Shown: one piece after another, positions 1-9,300 of the stretch
Position numbering within the stretch: position 1 is the first letter of the stretch
How the letters are laid out: every line of letters starts with the position of its first letter
NCBI RefSeq assembly: GCF_946482535.1
Contig: NZ_CAMLRU010000017.1
Coordinates: 1 to 23,602, forward strand
Reading direction: 5' to 3'
Source: an uncultured Flavobacterium sp.
GTDB taxonomy: Bacteria > Bacteroidota > Bacteroidia > Flavobacteriales > Flavobacteriaceae
Length of the DNA stretch: 23,602 bases
Translations under genes and position numbers: made by a program
The notes under the pieces: generated by a model
What the model saw: the letters and a program-made list of their open reading frames with translations, nothing else
What the model was told of the DNA's origin: nothing
Databases searched by the model: none

Positions 1-217
1 TTACATCATACTCACAAGTAACTGGGTTCCATGTAGCGGTTTGGTAACACAATACCTCTGGTGCTTCTGGTTGCGTGCCGGTTACATCATATTCACATGA
101 AATTGGGTTCCAAGTAGCGGTTTGGTAACACAATACCTCTGGTGCTTCCGGTTGAACTCCTGTTACATCGTACTGACATGAAATTGGATTCCAAGTAGCC
201 GTTTGGTAACATAATAC
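1..217 (-). repeat. Tandem 81-bp (27-residue) repeats inside the surface-protein gene
   Basis: Units start at 1, 82 and 163, an exact 81-bp period; the third is partial, ending near 217. Each unit encodes a core close to VLCYQTATWNP followed by two variable residues, a Cys, a YDVTG motif and a Pro/Glu-rich linker. Two Cys and one Trp are kept in every unit. The array probably continues past the left edge. Confidence 0.9.
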
Positions 218-1144
218 AGTTGGCGGTGAAGGCAGATAAAACCCAGCGTCAACATATGTTATATTTTGACCTGTGGCCAAAATAATATTAGAAACCACTC
301 CACCAACTGCATCACTGTTGTTTGCATTTGAAATTGGTGTAGAAGCAGGAGAACTTAAATAACAATTTGGTGCTGAAAAAGTAACCGTGTATGTTCCGGC
401 GATTAAACCAGAAAACAGATAACTCCCATTAGCGTTAGTAGTTGTAGTTGCAATAACTACATTTGAGCTGTTCAAAAGTTGGACTGTAACGCCGGCTATT
501 CCAGTTTCACCCGAATCTTGAATACCATTGGCATTGGTGTCATTCCAAACAAAATTTCCTATACTACCCAAATTCTGGGTACAAGAAGGACCACATACAT
601 TGACTGTGGTATATCTTGATCCATACTTGGAAGTAAAAGGATTTAATTGAGGAGAATAGTTTCCATTTACTACAAAATAGTATTTTTTGACAACGTTATT
701 ATCTATGGCTTCATCAAATTTAATCCCTACTGCTCCGGTTGTTGGATCAGGATTTACTAGAGTAGCAACGTTACTTTGGGAAAATGAATAAGTTCCATTA
801 TTTAGAGACCAAGTTCCTGCAGATAAACTTCCGTTATTTGAAACTATATTCAAACAATTAAGTCCTAAAGAGAAAACTGTGTGACTGATTCCGTTTCCGG
901 AAGTAGCGCCTTTAACTGAATAAAGCCAAGTAGATTGACCAACTTGGGGATAATTGTAAAGAACACCATTGAATTGAATGGTTTGCCCATTTACAATTGG
1001 GATGATATTCCCTGTACAAGGCGGATCCTGTATTACAGCTGTTTGCGCTGAAGAGTTGGAGGCAAACAACAGTAATTGAAAAACAAAAAATAACAGCATT
1101 GATTTAGCTCTAAATCCTTGCCATTGGCATGTAATTTTGCTCAT
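1..1144 (-). CDS. Secreted surface protein with SdrD/Cna-B-like domain and 27-aa repeats (C-terminus outside window)
   Basis: An open frame runs from an ATG at 1144 to the left edge without a stop, giving about 381 residues. A hydrophobic signal peptide ends near residue 35 in a small-residue stretch before Gln; a second Met at residue 16 (1099) would give a shorter, more typical signal peptide. Residues of about 195-305 read as an SdrD/Cna-B-like immunoglobulin-type domain, with the characteristic DTNANGIQD calcium-loop-like motif followed by GSYLFSGL and GTYTVTF. After residue 305 the protein enters tandem 27-residue repeats. This layout is typical of large Flavobacteriia surface proteins exported by the type IX system with a C-terminal sorting domain, but that end lies outside the window, so export by T9SS is inferred. 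The function is probably adhesion or matrix-related. No close neighbour gene explains its role. Confidence 0.85.
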   Translation of the reverse strand, partial: MSKITCQWQGFRAKSMLLFFVFQLLLFASNSSAQTAVIQDPPCTGNIIPIVNGQTIQFNGVLYNYPQVGQSTWLYSVKGATSGNGISHTVFSLGLNCLNIVSNNGSLSAGTWSLNNGTYSFSQSNVATLVNPDPTTGAVGIKFDEAIDNNVVKKYYFVVNGNYSPQLNPFTSKYGSRYTTVNVCGPSCTQNLGSIGNFVWNDTNANGIQDSGETGIAGVTVQLLNSSNVVIATTTTNANGSYLFSGLIAGTYTVTFSAPNCYLSSPASTPISNANNSDAVGGVVSNIILATGQNITYVDAGFYLPSPPTVLCYQTATWNPISCQYDVTGVQPEAPEVLCYQTATWNPISCEYDVTGTQPEAPEVLCYQTATWNPVTCEYDV

Positions 1145-1481
1145 AGTATTTAAAAAAATTAAACAATAAATTAAAACGTGTAGCTGAATTAATAGTTTGG
1201 GACTATTTTCAATTTTCAAAATTCGACACTATTGAAATTGATATTATCGATTTTGGAGGACAAATTAAAGCCGAAGATTTTTGTTAAAAAAAAATAAGTT
1301 TTATTAACATGATGACTCGCGAAAAAAAAACGTTGAAATACACTTCTTCTCAAAAAGACAAAAAATTTTATAAGTAAAATACTTACGTAAATTTACATAC
1401 TTTCAAATGATTTTTTTGAGAAAAACCATCAAAAAAGAAAAATTAATATCAATTCAAAACAGCTTTCTTAATGATTGTAAA
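1145..1481. other. Intergenic stretch, no supported gene
   Basis: This AT-rich stretch lies upstream of the surface-protein start and downstream of the fasciclin-gene terminator, so it should hold the promoter of the surface-protein gene. I found no clear TAnnTTTG element on the minus strand. A plus-strand frame without stops ends at 1273 and reads like protein near its end, but it has no ATG, GTG or TTG start and is not called as a gene. Confidence 0.6.
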
Positions 1482-1513
1482 TAAAAAAGAGACCAACATA
1501 TGTTGGTCTCTTT
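1482..1513 (-). terminator. Intrinsic terminator of the fasciclin gene
   Basis: A perfect 28-nt palindrome (1486-1513; 13-nt arms AAAGAGACCAACA and its complement around a central TA) is followed on the minus strand by a T-rich tract. It lies 27 nt past the fasciclin stop codon. Confidence 0.85.
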
Positions 1514-1539
1514 AGACTAATCTATTGTATATCTGATGA

Positions 1540-2157
1540 TTAATTTATTGGCAACAATACTGTATCAATAACATGAATAATCCCGTTTGAAGCAGAAATA
1601 TTTGGCGTGGTAATGTTTCCGGTATTTCCAATGGCATTAATTCCTGCACTAGGAGTTACCGAAAAAGAACTGCCCAGAAGTGTAGTTATTTCACGTGTCC
1701 CTTTTCTTGGAACAACACTATTGGCTGCACGTCTGCCTTCTGCCACGTGGTATAACAAAACATCACGAACTAATGGCGCAGGAAGGTCAGTAATACTGTC
1801 AATATTTAATGCAGCATACAAATTTTGAAAAGCTTCATCGGTCGGAGCAAAGACAGTGTATTGATCTGTTCCGTTAACAAAAAGGTTTACCAAACCGGCA
1901 TCTAATTCAGTATCCACATATACTAGTGCAGAAACTAACTCATTAAACCCTGCTCCTACAGCTAAACCAGCAATAGAAGTGTCTCCCGGTGCAGGAGCGC
2001 GATTGAAAGCATCTAGTGTTTCTTTCACTGTGAGTTTAGAAGCGGTATCCTCTGCATTATTTTCATCAGGAGAACATGAAGAGAAACCGAAAGAAATAAA
2101 AGCTATTAAAGCTAATGCTTTTAAGCCGGCAAAAAGATTAAGTTTTTTGTTTTTCAT
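1540..2157 (-). CDS. Fasciclin (FAS1) domain lipoprotein
   Basis: The 205-residue protein has a signal peptide ending in a lipobox-like FSSC with the lipidated Cys at residue 28, so it is probably anchored in the outer membrane or on the surface. The residues after the Cys (SPDENN) are acidic, which fits the kind of lipoprotein export signal described in Bacteroidota; surface exposure is an inference. A single FAS1 domain fills residues of about 62-205. The first conserved motif is YTVFAPTDEAF (residues 100-110) and the second is NGIIHVIDTVLLP near the C-terminus. FAS1 proteins are usually adhesion or polymer-binding modules, and no enzymatic role is expected. The gene is transcribed alone, with a strong terminator behind it. 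The ATG at 2157 directly precedes the Lys-rich signal peptide. Confidence 0.9.
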   Translation of the reverse strand: MKNKKLNLFAGLKALALIAFISFGFSSCSPDENNAEDTASKLTVKETLDAFNRAPAPGDTSIAGLAVGAGFNELVSALVYVDTELDAGLVNLFVNGTDQYTVFAPTDEAFQNLYAALNIDSITDLPAPLVRDVLLYHVAEGRRAANSVVPRKGTREITTLLGSSFSVTPSAGINAIGNTGNITTPNISASNGIIHVIDTVLLPIN

Positions 2158-2356
2158 AGTAAATAGTTTTTAAAGTTATAATTGTAATTGTTGTTTAAAA
2201 AGAATACACCAACAAAAATTGGCTTAAAAACTAGTAGGAGAGAAATGGGATAAATAAACAATAATTATTTTGTTTAATTATTTTAATTCAAAATTAAACA
2301 AAAAATTGGTGCTAAAATAACTTTAGCATTAGTTTAACAATCGTTTGAATAAAGAC

Positions 2357-2389
2357 AAAAAGGGAACTAATGCTTCATAACTAAGCATT
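2357..2389 (-). terminator. Possible weak terminator after remB
   Basis: Inverted repeat AATGCTT/AAGCATT (2369-2375 and 2383-2389) with a 7-nt loop. On the minus strand a run of five T follows, but only after a 7-nt gap, so termination here is uncertain. The rest of the 298-bp gap between remB and the fasciclin gene shows nothing convincing. Confidence 0.3.
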
Positions 2390-2455
2390 TACCAGAAGAA
2401 TCCCGAAAACTTCTTTACAAAAGTTTCAAGCATAGATTATAAGAAACAAAAAAGA

Positions 2456-4570
2456 TTAATAATCAAAATACCAATTGAAAATATCACATCTCAACCCAAT
2501 GGAGAACCAGGTAGTGCTTTCTTTAACTGCCAAAGTAGTTTCGGTGGCTGGTGAAAAGTCTCTGTAGATGAAACTACCATATAATTTCATGTTAGTGGCG
2601 GGATTGATTAGATATCCGGCTTGCAAATCGGCTATAAAAACATTGGTTTTATTTCCTTGACCTATGACAACTCCGGTGTCGTATGGTCTTTGTAAATCGT
2701 AATCTCTGTAAATGTCGCTTCCGTAATTATAAGTATTCGTTTCATTGTTAAAATCCAATCCGCGTTTTCCTATGGTGATTTTTGCGTCGGCGAAATAACG
2801 TCCGTTGTGGTAACGGGCAATAGCTATTAACTCTCTGAAATTTCCACCCCATTGGTGACCCAAACTTTGGTTGTTGTGCCCGTAATTGGTTATCGCTTCA
2901 CTATGTGCATACACATAAGGTCGAACCACATTGTATTCCGCTTGCAGTAATAGGTTTTTGATGTTGAATGCATTAAAGTATTTGGCTCCTAATTGGTAAC
3001 CAAATTTATTTTTCCAACTCTTATCTCCTGCTTTAACATCGCTCAAAGAAAATTCATCCAACAAGAATTGCCCGTAAAACTGAATTTGATTGTTCCATTT
3101 TAATTTGGAGGTCAAACCCAACAAAGCGTTACCGCTTCGGGCCGAAGAAGCAAACTCTACAGAGCGATAAAAAATAATCGGATTGACAAAACTCATATCA
3201 AATCCGCGGTTGTTTTTATTGGTCCAAACCACCGATTCGAACAAACCGATATTCCACCTTTTGGTCACATTCAAACTTAAATAATGGCTGGCCGCAAACT
3301 TGGTGGCATACGTTCGGTCTTCGGTTACTTCCGGGCGGACATCTTTTAGCCAAGTGTAAATGTTGGTGTATTTTATTTTCCAGAAAGTAGTATTCAATTT
3401 AAAATAAGGATACGGACTTGCCCCATCGCCTAACAAAATAGAACGGTAACCGTCACCAATAAAATTGCGTCCGTAACCCAAATTCATATTGATGAACTTA
3501 CTTGGGGTATAAGCCAAATTGGCTTCCGCCAAAGGGAAATCATAGGCATCAGATTTGAAACCTTTAGCTATGCCAATACCCGGAATAATCGCCGGATTTC
3601 CTCCTGCCGGTGCCAAGGATTCAGCATAACGATTGAAATAATCAGCAAAACGGCCTTGACTTTCATAAACCGTAGTAGTAAAATTGATTTCTTTCCCCAA
3701 ACCACCATTGAATTGAATCCCTCGTGTATTGACATAAGTATAGCTCGACACACTAGGGTCACTTTTTCCAAACTGCAAATCTAAGATTGGGTTTAAGGTA
3801 AACCAATAGTCTTCGCCTTGAACCTCAACCAAATTTTCGTTCCAAAACTTTTTGCCCCACCAACCTTGTTTGTTTTTGGCCAACTTTTTATTTTCGGCAG
3901 CCAAATCATAATATTTGGAAACATCAGCATAAGAAAAGGGTTTAGACGCTGTGTGATTATTGGCCCCGACTTGGTTCATTTCATCATCAAACTGCGCATA
4001 ATAACTGTGTGAGAATGGAATATTCAGATGGCTTTGAAACTGCGGATTATCAAATTTTTTGTATTTAATACTATCCAGCTCGGTTAAGAACTTATCATTG
4101 GGTTTGTAGGTTGTTGAGGCTTTCTCTAAAGCTGACTCTGCTTCTTTTTGCGCTTGCATTTCGGCCACACTTTGCAACGGAATGGCAATTTTGATAGTGT
4201 ATTTGGCATAAGTCGGATTGCCATTGTAAGTCGCAGGACTAATTTTTGGCAGTTGCCCAAAAACCCTTTTGCTTTCAGTGACCAAAGTTTCATCGACGGC
4301 ATCAATGTAAATGACTTTGAAATTGCCTTGATTGGTTACTTCAAAAAGCACGATAACATTTCCTTTGAAATTGCTTTGTTTCAAATTATCCGGCACCTTG
4401 AAATTGTTGTATACGAAGTTTTGCACCTCGTTGTAAAAACAGGTCTCCAGCGCTGAAAACTCTTTGCCTTCACAAGTCGGAAAAACCGGAAAGCGCTCGG
4501 TGTTTTTTTGTCGCACTTGAGCATTGGAAACTAAGGTAAACAGCAATAAAAAGGAAAGTATCTTTTGCAT
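2456..4570 (-). CDS. remB: RemB-like gliding motility protein: TonB-C-like domain plus outer-membrane barrel
   Basis: The 704-residue protein has a signal peptide (residues 1-18, ending SNAQ). Residues of about 25-132 resemble the C-terminal domain of TonB: FPVFPTCEG at the start, then GNVIVLFEVTNQG, an LPKISPATYNG-like segment and a closing hydrophobic strand. The remaining roughly 500 residues are rich in alternating aromatic and polar strands and end in WYFDY, as expected for an outer-membrane beta-barrel. The name rests on recalled annotation of this architecture as RemB and on gene order: sprA, gcvH, VanZ-like gene, deoC, remB, matching F. johnsoniae from SprA (Fjoh_1653) to RemB (Fjoh_1657) as I remember it. 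RemB is linked to gliding, but its biochemical role is unclear. The start lies 17 nt past the deoC stop, so the two are probably co-transcribed. Confidence 0.75.
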   Translation of the reverse strand: MQKILSFLLLFTLVSNAQVRQKNTERFPVFPTCEGKEFSALETCFYNEVQNFVYNNFKVPDNLKQSNFKGNVIVLFEVTNQGNFKVIYIDAVDETLVTESKRVFGQLPKISPATYNGNPTYAKYTIKIAIPLQSVAEMQAQKEAESALEKASTTYKPNDKFLTELDSIKYKKFDNPQFQSHLNIPFSHSYYAQFDDEMNQVGANNHTASKPFSYADVSKYYDLAAENKKLAKNKQGWWGKKFWNENLVEVQGEDYWFTLNPILDLQFGKSDPSVSSYTYVNTRGIQFNGGLGKEINFTTTVYESQGRFADYFNRYAESLAPAGGNPAIIPGIGIAKGFKSDAYDFPLAEANLAYTPSKFINMNLGYGRNFIGDGYRSILLGDGASPYPYFKLNTTFWKIKYTNIYTWLKDVRPEVTEDRTYATKFAASHYLSLNVTKRWNIGLFESVVWTNKNNRGFDMSFVNPIIFYRSVEFASSARSGNALLGLTSKLKWNNQIQFYGQFLLDEFSLSDVKAGDKSWKNKFGYQLGAKYFNAFNIKNLLLQAEYNVVRPYVYAHSEAITNYGHNNQSLGHQWGGNFRELIAIARYHNGRYFADAKITIGKRGLDFNNETNTYNYGSDIYRDYDLQRPYDTGVVIGQGNKTNVFIADLQAGYLINPATNMKLYGSFIYRDFSPATETTLAVKESTTWFSIGLRCDIFNWYFDY

Positions 4571-4587
4571 TGTATTGGAATAAAATA

Positions 4588-5331
4588 TTAATAATTCCCC
4601 GAGGCTGTTTCGCCATGGGCAATGGTTTTGGCCGCAGAAGTACCGATTCGTTTGACACCCAAGCGAATCATTTCTTCCGCTTCTGCATAAGTTCGAACCC
4701 CGCCTGCCGCTTTAACCGGCAATGGTGAAGCATTTTCGAGCATCATAATTACAGTCGGTAACGTAGCGCCATTGGGCAAATTATTTTCTGTTTTGTAAAA
4801 ACCTGTAGAGGATTTCACAAAAATATTCGGGTAGCAATCTTCTTTGAAATTGGCAATAATGACATTTTTAATCAAAGCCGAAATTTGAATGATTTGGGCA
4901 TCCGTCAAAGCAGCTACTTCGATAATCCATTTGGCTACTTTGTGGTGTTGGAATGCCAATTGAGTCCCTCTTAAAACCTCTTCTTTAACTACTTCTACTT
5001 CTCCTCGTTTGAAGGCCTCATAATTACAAACATAATCTATTTCATCAACACCGTCTTCAATGGCTTGAGCGGCTTCAGAAATTTTATCTTCAAGGGAATT
5101 ATTTCCTTCGGGGAATGAGATTACAGTCCCTATCAACAACTTAGATTTGGCTTTGACTATCATTGCTTTGGCCATTTTGACCTTATCGGGTCTAATCATA
5201 ATTAGCTTAAACCCTTCTTCGATGGCTTCTTGAATAAACCCTTTTACAATGGTGTCATTTTCGGCTTCGGTTAAACCGGCTTGAGCTGCAGTCTTTAAAT
5301 AGGTTGAATCGAGGTACTGTTTTATATTCAT
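4588..5331 (-). CDS. deoC: Deoxyribose-phosphate aldolase
   Basis: The 247-residue cytoplasmic enzyme cleaves 2-deoxyribose 5-phosphate to glyceraldehyde 3-phosphate and acetaldehyde in deoxynucleoside breakdown. The class I aldolase residues are visible: Schiff-base Lys173 in FVKSSTGF, Lys207 in VKAAGGVRT, and the Asp of DEIDYVCNY (Asp99). The phosphate-binding end reads RIGTSAA. Length and motif order are normal for the family. The ATG at 5331 starts the usual short N-terminal segment. A terminator separates it from the upstream VanZ-like gene, so it probably has its own promoter in 5335-5440, although I could not pick a convincing -7 element there. remB follows closely downstream. No other deo or nucleoside genes are nearby, so its location reflects conserved gene order rather than a pathway cluster. 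Confidence 0.95.
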   Translation of the reverse strand: MNIKQYLDSTYLKTAAQAGLTEAENDTIVKGFIQEAIEEGFKLIMIRPDKVKMAKAMIVKAKSKLLIGTVISFPEGNNSLEDKISEAAQAIEDGVDEIDYVCNYEAFKRGEVEVVKEEVLRGTQLAFQHHKVAKWIIEVAALTDAQIIQISALIKNVIIANFKEDCYPNIFVKSSTGFYKTENNLPNGATLPTVIMMLENASPLPVKAAGGVRTYAEAEEMIRLGVKRIGTSAAKTIAHGETASGNY

Positions 5332-5429
5332 ATACGGAAGATCAATTTGTCAGCGGTCCTATATGGCATCGCCTTTAATTTATTTGTTTTTGTTTGCAAC
5401 AAACTTCTTGTTAGTGGCGATTTCATGGC

Positions 5430-5474
5430 ATAAAAGTAAAAAAAAATCCGTCTCAATCTTAAAAAACGAGACGG
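5430..5474 (-). terminator. Intrinsic terminator after the VanZ-like gene
   Basis: On the minus strand a 7-bp stem CCGTCTC/GAGACGG (5468-5474 and 5448-5454) with a 13-nt A/T-rich loop is followed at once by ATTTTTTTTT. It lies 33 nt past the stop of the VanZ-like gene and should end the ruvA-sprA-gcvH-vanZ unit, leaving deoC-remB to their own promoter. Confidence 0.8.
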
Positions 5475-5506
5475 GCTTTTAGAGTTATCCGAACAGAAGG
5501 TCGGAT

Positions 5507-5878
5507 TTATACTTTCTTTTCTTTTTTTAGCCAAATAAAAAGCAACAAAGCAGTCATGGCTCCGGTAAAATTGGCCAGTACATCCATTATATCAGCATGT
5601 CTTGTTTGCGTAAAAATTTCTTGTAAAAACTCTATGAGAATACCGTAACAAAGAGAAATTAAAACAATAATAAAAAGCTTTTTAAGGGCAAATCGGTATG
5701 GTTGAAGCCAAACATAATATCCCCAAAGCAAGGTAAAAACAAAGTGAAAGGTAAAATGAACATATTTATCAATACCGCTGACTTTTATTTTGGGCAAATC
5801 GCCGAAACGGTACAAACATAAAACAGCTATTAAAAAAGTCCAGCCAATGGCCAGACTTAGTATTGATTTTTTAAGCAC
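5507..5878 (-). CDS. VanZ-like family membrane protein
   Basis: The 123-residue protein appears to have about four membrane segments and ends in a basic KKEKK tail. The family signature is present: [12 protein letters not shown] after the first segment, then GILIEFLQE and [16 protein letters not shown]. The family is named after VanZ of enterococcal teicoplanin resistance, but in Bacteroidota its role is unknown and resistance should not be assumed. The start is a GTG at 5878, overlapping the last 8 nt of gcvH in a different frame, so translation is probably coupled to gcvH. No ATG lies near the N-terminus and starting later would remove the first membrane helix. A terminator follows the stop. 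Confidence 0.85.
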   Translation of the reverse strand: MLKKSILSLAIGWTFLIAVLCLYRFGDLPKIKVSGIDKYVHFTFHFVFTLLWGYYVWLQPYRFALKKLFIIVLISLCYGILIEFLQEIFTQTRHADIMDVLANFTGAMTALLLFIWLKKEKKV

Positions 5879-6251
5879 CGATTAAGGCTTTATAATCATC
5901 CGCAGAGAGCAGCTCATCCGACTCACCAGGATTGGCAATTTTCACTTTAATCATCCAGCCTTTTCCGTAAGGATCTGCATTAACATGCTCCGGATTTACT
6001 TCTAAGTCATCGTTAAATTCAATGATTTCGCCTGAAAGCGGTAAGAACAAATCTGATACGGTTTTAACAGCTTCTACAGTACCGAATACCTCATCTTTAT
6101 CTAAGGTTTGATCCAAAGTTTCTACTTCAACATAAACGATATCTCCTAATTCTTTTTGTGCGAAATCGGTAATCCCTACTGTAGCTACATCGCCTTCAAT
6201 CAAAACCCATTCGTGGTCTTTGGTATACTTTAAATTACTTGGTATATTCAT
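5871..6251 (-). CDS. gcvH: Glycine cleavage system H protein
   Basis: The 126-residue lipoyl carrier shuttles the aminomethyl group from the P protein to the T protein and is then reoxidised by the L protein. The lipoylation site is Lys63 within [11 protein letters not shown], followed by PLSGEI, the standard arrangement. The N-terminal TKDHEWV motif and the C-terminal [13 protein letters not shown] segment also match the family, and length is normal. No gcvT or gcvP is in the window, so H is encoded apart from the other components here, as is usual in Flavobacteria. It lies 128 nt after sprA and overlaps the VanZ-like gene by 8 nt. The ATG at 6251 gives the expected N-terminus. Confidence 0.97.
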   Translation of the reverse strand: MNIPSNLKYTKDHEWVLIEGDVATVGITDFAQKELGDIVYVEVETLDQTLDKDEVFGTVEAVKTVSDLFLPLSGEIIEFNDDLEVNPEHVNADPYGKGWMIKVKIANPGESDELLSADDYKALIGA

Positions 6252-6328
6252 TAGTTTGTTTGTTTTATGCCGCTGCGCTCCTTAAATTAGGGCATCGCCA
6301 CGGGTTAGTGTTGTTTTAAAATTTTCTC

Positions 6329-6336
6329 CAAAAGTA
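6329..6336 (-). promoter_or_regulatory. Candidate -7 element for gcvH
   Basis: The minus strand reads TACTTTTG, a full match to the Bacteroidota -7 consensus TAnnTTTG, in the sprA-gcvH gap. No TTG lies at the usual spacing upstream, so this is a weak candidate. It would give a leader of roughly 70 nt. Confidence 0.3.
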
Positions 6337-6379
6337 TAATTTCTGCAGTGATTATTAAAATCTTTAGCTCAAAACTTTA

Positions 6380-9300
6380 TTAATTTCCAAAATTATAACG
6401 CATTGTAAATCCGGTTCTGATGTTGGTCAACGGGAACGAGGTCGAAATCACCGGTTTAGAGAACGAATGGTCGTAGAAGAAAATAGCGGTTAAGTTTTTG
6501 CTAAACGAATAATCCGCAGTTAACTTGGCTGACCAAATGTTTTGTCCTCCGCCCAATTGGTTGTTGTCATAATCTAAATAACGCACAATGGTTTTGTTAT
6601 TTCTATAGGAGAAATCAATTTTTACGTTAATATCACTTTTGATAATTCCGGTTGGATCGTCGGCTAATTGTGAAGAGAAAATCACATCTTTAAAACGGTA
6701 ACCCAAGCCAATAATATACTCACGTCCTTGTACTTCGGTCAATAAATTATTATCAAAACTCATCGACAAACTTCTGTCTTTTTTCACCTCGGCTAAGATT
6801 TTAAACGAATTTTTCATCTCAAAATCAAGGCGAACTAACGGATTGAATTGCTCCACTAAATTGATGTTACCGATTATAATTTTATTGTGAACATTACCGG
6901 TATCAGGGTCAATTCCACCCGGATTTTGATCATAATCAAAATTAGAACGGAATGAATTTATAGTGTAAGAAGCTCTGTAAGCATGCTGAATAGAGAAGCG
7001 TTTAAAAGTGTCTTTGAAGAATTTGTAACGCATCAAACCGCTGTATTTGATATTCCAGTTTGGAATAGGAATATCACGGAAAGCATCTAACGAAATACCT
7101 TTGGCTGTATCACCGGCTCCAGTGGTAAACAAACCGGTATAGGCTGCTAATAGAGAAGGCACTAAAACCGCCTGACTGTTTTTGCTGAAACCTAACGGAT
7201 AACCTTCGGCATCCAAAGCATAACCGGTACCTCCGTAGTATTGCGTAGCCAAACGATGGGCAATAATGATCCTGTTTTCTCTGAAATCTTGGAAAGGTTG
7301 CGATTCAATTTCGTCACTGGCTTTGAAGGATGTTTTCAACATGATGGTAGAAATAGAGAAATTTCCGGTGGTATATGGTGATCTTGAATTGTAATCCCCA
7401 TCAGCTGAAACATCATATTGTTCTGAAAAATTATCGGCATAAGTTCTGTTGGCGGTCCAATCAATTTTAAAATCCGGAAATAAATCCATATTGGCGGTCA
7501 TCTCCAATGTTTTGGTAACTACCTGAGTATAATTTTGATTGAATTCAGGATAAGCTGTCAACCATCCTCTTTTAGCTGCTTCAAAACGAATGTCATCTTG
7601 TGCTCCGAAAACAAAACCTAAACTTGGTTTGGCCGAACCGAAGAATCCCAAACTTGGCAAGAATCCGGGCAACATTGTTCCCTCATTTCGGGTGTAATTA
7701 ATTTGAACGTTTTTAACGCTGGTTAAGACTCCTTTCAGTCCGTCTAAAAACACATTCGTATTGCCTGCCGGTTGGGCTTTGGTATTGGTAATCTTCTCTC
7801 CGGGTTTTGGCAAAGTGGCCGGTTTGGAAGGCGTTGTTGCCGGTTTTTTACCCAATCCGATGTACTTGTAGAATGTTTCCATATTGAATGCCGTATTCAA
7901 ACGGTGTGAGCCGGCATTCTGGATAGTATTTCCTAAATTATAGTCAACCCCGTTTAACGTAACTGAAGACAATGCCAAAGACGAGCGTTGCCAACTGTAA
8001 TCTCCGGTATAAGAGTAAGTAGATTTCACAAAAGCCAAGAAAGGCAATTTGTTAATCGGCAAATCGTAATTGACCACAATTTGTTGGTTGTGTTGATTTG
8101 GCGTACCGATATTCCAAAAATCTGTCCAAATGGTGTAACTGTTATCCGGAACATTGTCTTCATTTAAATAGGAACGCACTATATTATGGGAAGCGGCCGT
8201 GAAATTCACTTTGAGCGCTTTGGTAATATTATAGTTGAAACCGTATTGGTAATTAAACATATAATTTCTTCTGAACAAAGGATCAATAGGAATTCCTTCC
8301 ACATCCACTTGACGGAACTGTTGACGATTGTATTGTCTGATAATGTTGGAACTGAATGAAATACTGGCCGGTAAATAGTTGAAATTGAAATCGCTCAACA
8401 TTTTCCAATAATCGCTTTTCTTGAAAAATTTATTCTTTTTGAAAGGCTCAATCGCTTTTGGTTTAAAAGAATAAGTATAATCTACCGAAGTACTTACCTG
8501 CTGATCGATATAATCTTCAATTTCATAATTGTGTTTTTCCACTTCATTATAAGAATAAGAAAGCGTCAAATTCTCCGGATCATAAATACGCTGTTTTTGT
8601 TCGGGTGCGCGGTCTTTTTTAACCCCGATAAAGTTGATACTTTTTCTTTTCGTATAGTCAATTGCACGATCTCTGATATTGTCTCTTTCGGCAGCATTAG
8701 AAGTGTTGTTAATTAACTGCTCCAGACGAATATCTTGGTTAAAAGGATCGTATTCCGGTGTAATTATTTCCTCTCCGATGGCGTAATTAAATGGCAAATT
8801 GATGCCCCATTTTTTAGGTAATAATTTACCTAAGCTGAAATTGGTCACAATATTATATTGCTGAACATCTTCTCTACTTCTTTCGTTTGGTCCTTCTTCC
8901 AAAGCCCCAAAACCTATAGTACTCATTCTACCCGTTGCCGAAACAGTAGCGAAATCGGCCATATTAGAATCGATGTTTAACACTGCGGCCATACCGCCTT
9001 TGTTATTCATATCGGCCAAACGCAATTCGTTAAACCAAACTTCTCCTCTCACTCGGTCTGTATGGTTGTTTTTAATTCCGACCATTAAAGTTCTGACCAA
9101 ACCAAAGTTAGGATTTCCTTTGATTCCTAATCGCAAGGCTTCATCGCCATCTCCGTCAGCTGTATTGTCGTCCGGATAATAAACCCCGTCAGCTTCAGGT
9201 GGTAATGAGGCAAAATCAAAACTCAAGGCTTGTACTTTCATTTTAGTCAACAAAGACATGTCCAAATTGATTTCATTGGCATCCGGCCAAATAATTTCCG

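Noticed and set aside
1147..1273. Plus-strand frame ending in a protein-like stretch (IDIIDFGGQIKAEDF)
   Set aside because: There is no ATG, GTG or TTG in frame after the upstream stop at 1144-1146, and it lies in the presumed promoter region of the surface-protein gene. It could be a remnant, but nothing supports that.
4470..4658. 62-residue minus-strand frame bridging deoC and remB
   Set aside because: It overlaps the ends of two well supported genes in another frame and has no recognisable features.
5328..5534. 68-residue minus-strand open frame between the VanZ-like gene and deoC
   Set aside because: It runs through the terminator hairpin and its T tract, overlaps both neighbours and has low-complexity basic composition with no recognisable motif.
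5507..5878. VanZ-like protein as a glycopeptide-resistance gene
   Set aside because: No other van genes are present and the family is widespread in bacteria without this role; only family membership is supported.
5357..6297. Shared 9-mer GGCATCGCC in the gaps before deoC and before gcvH
   Set aside because: Too short to call a dispersed repeat; flanking bases differ. A genome-wide word count would be needed.
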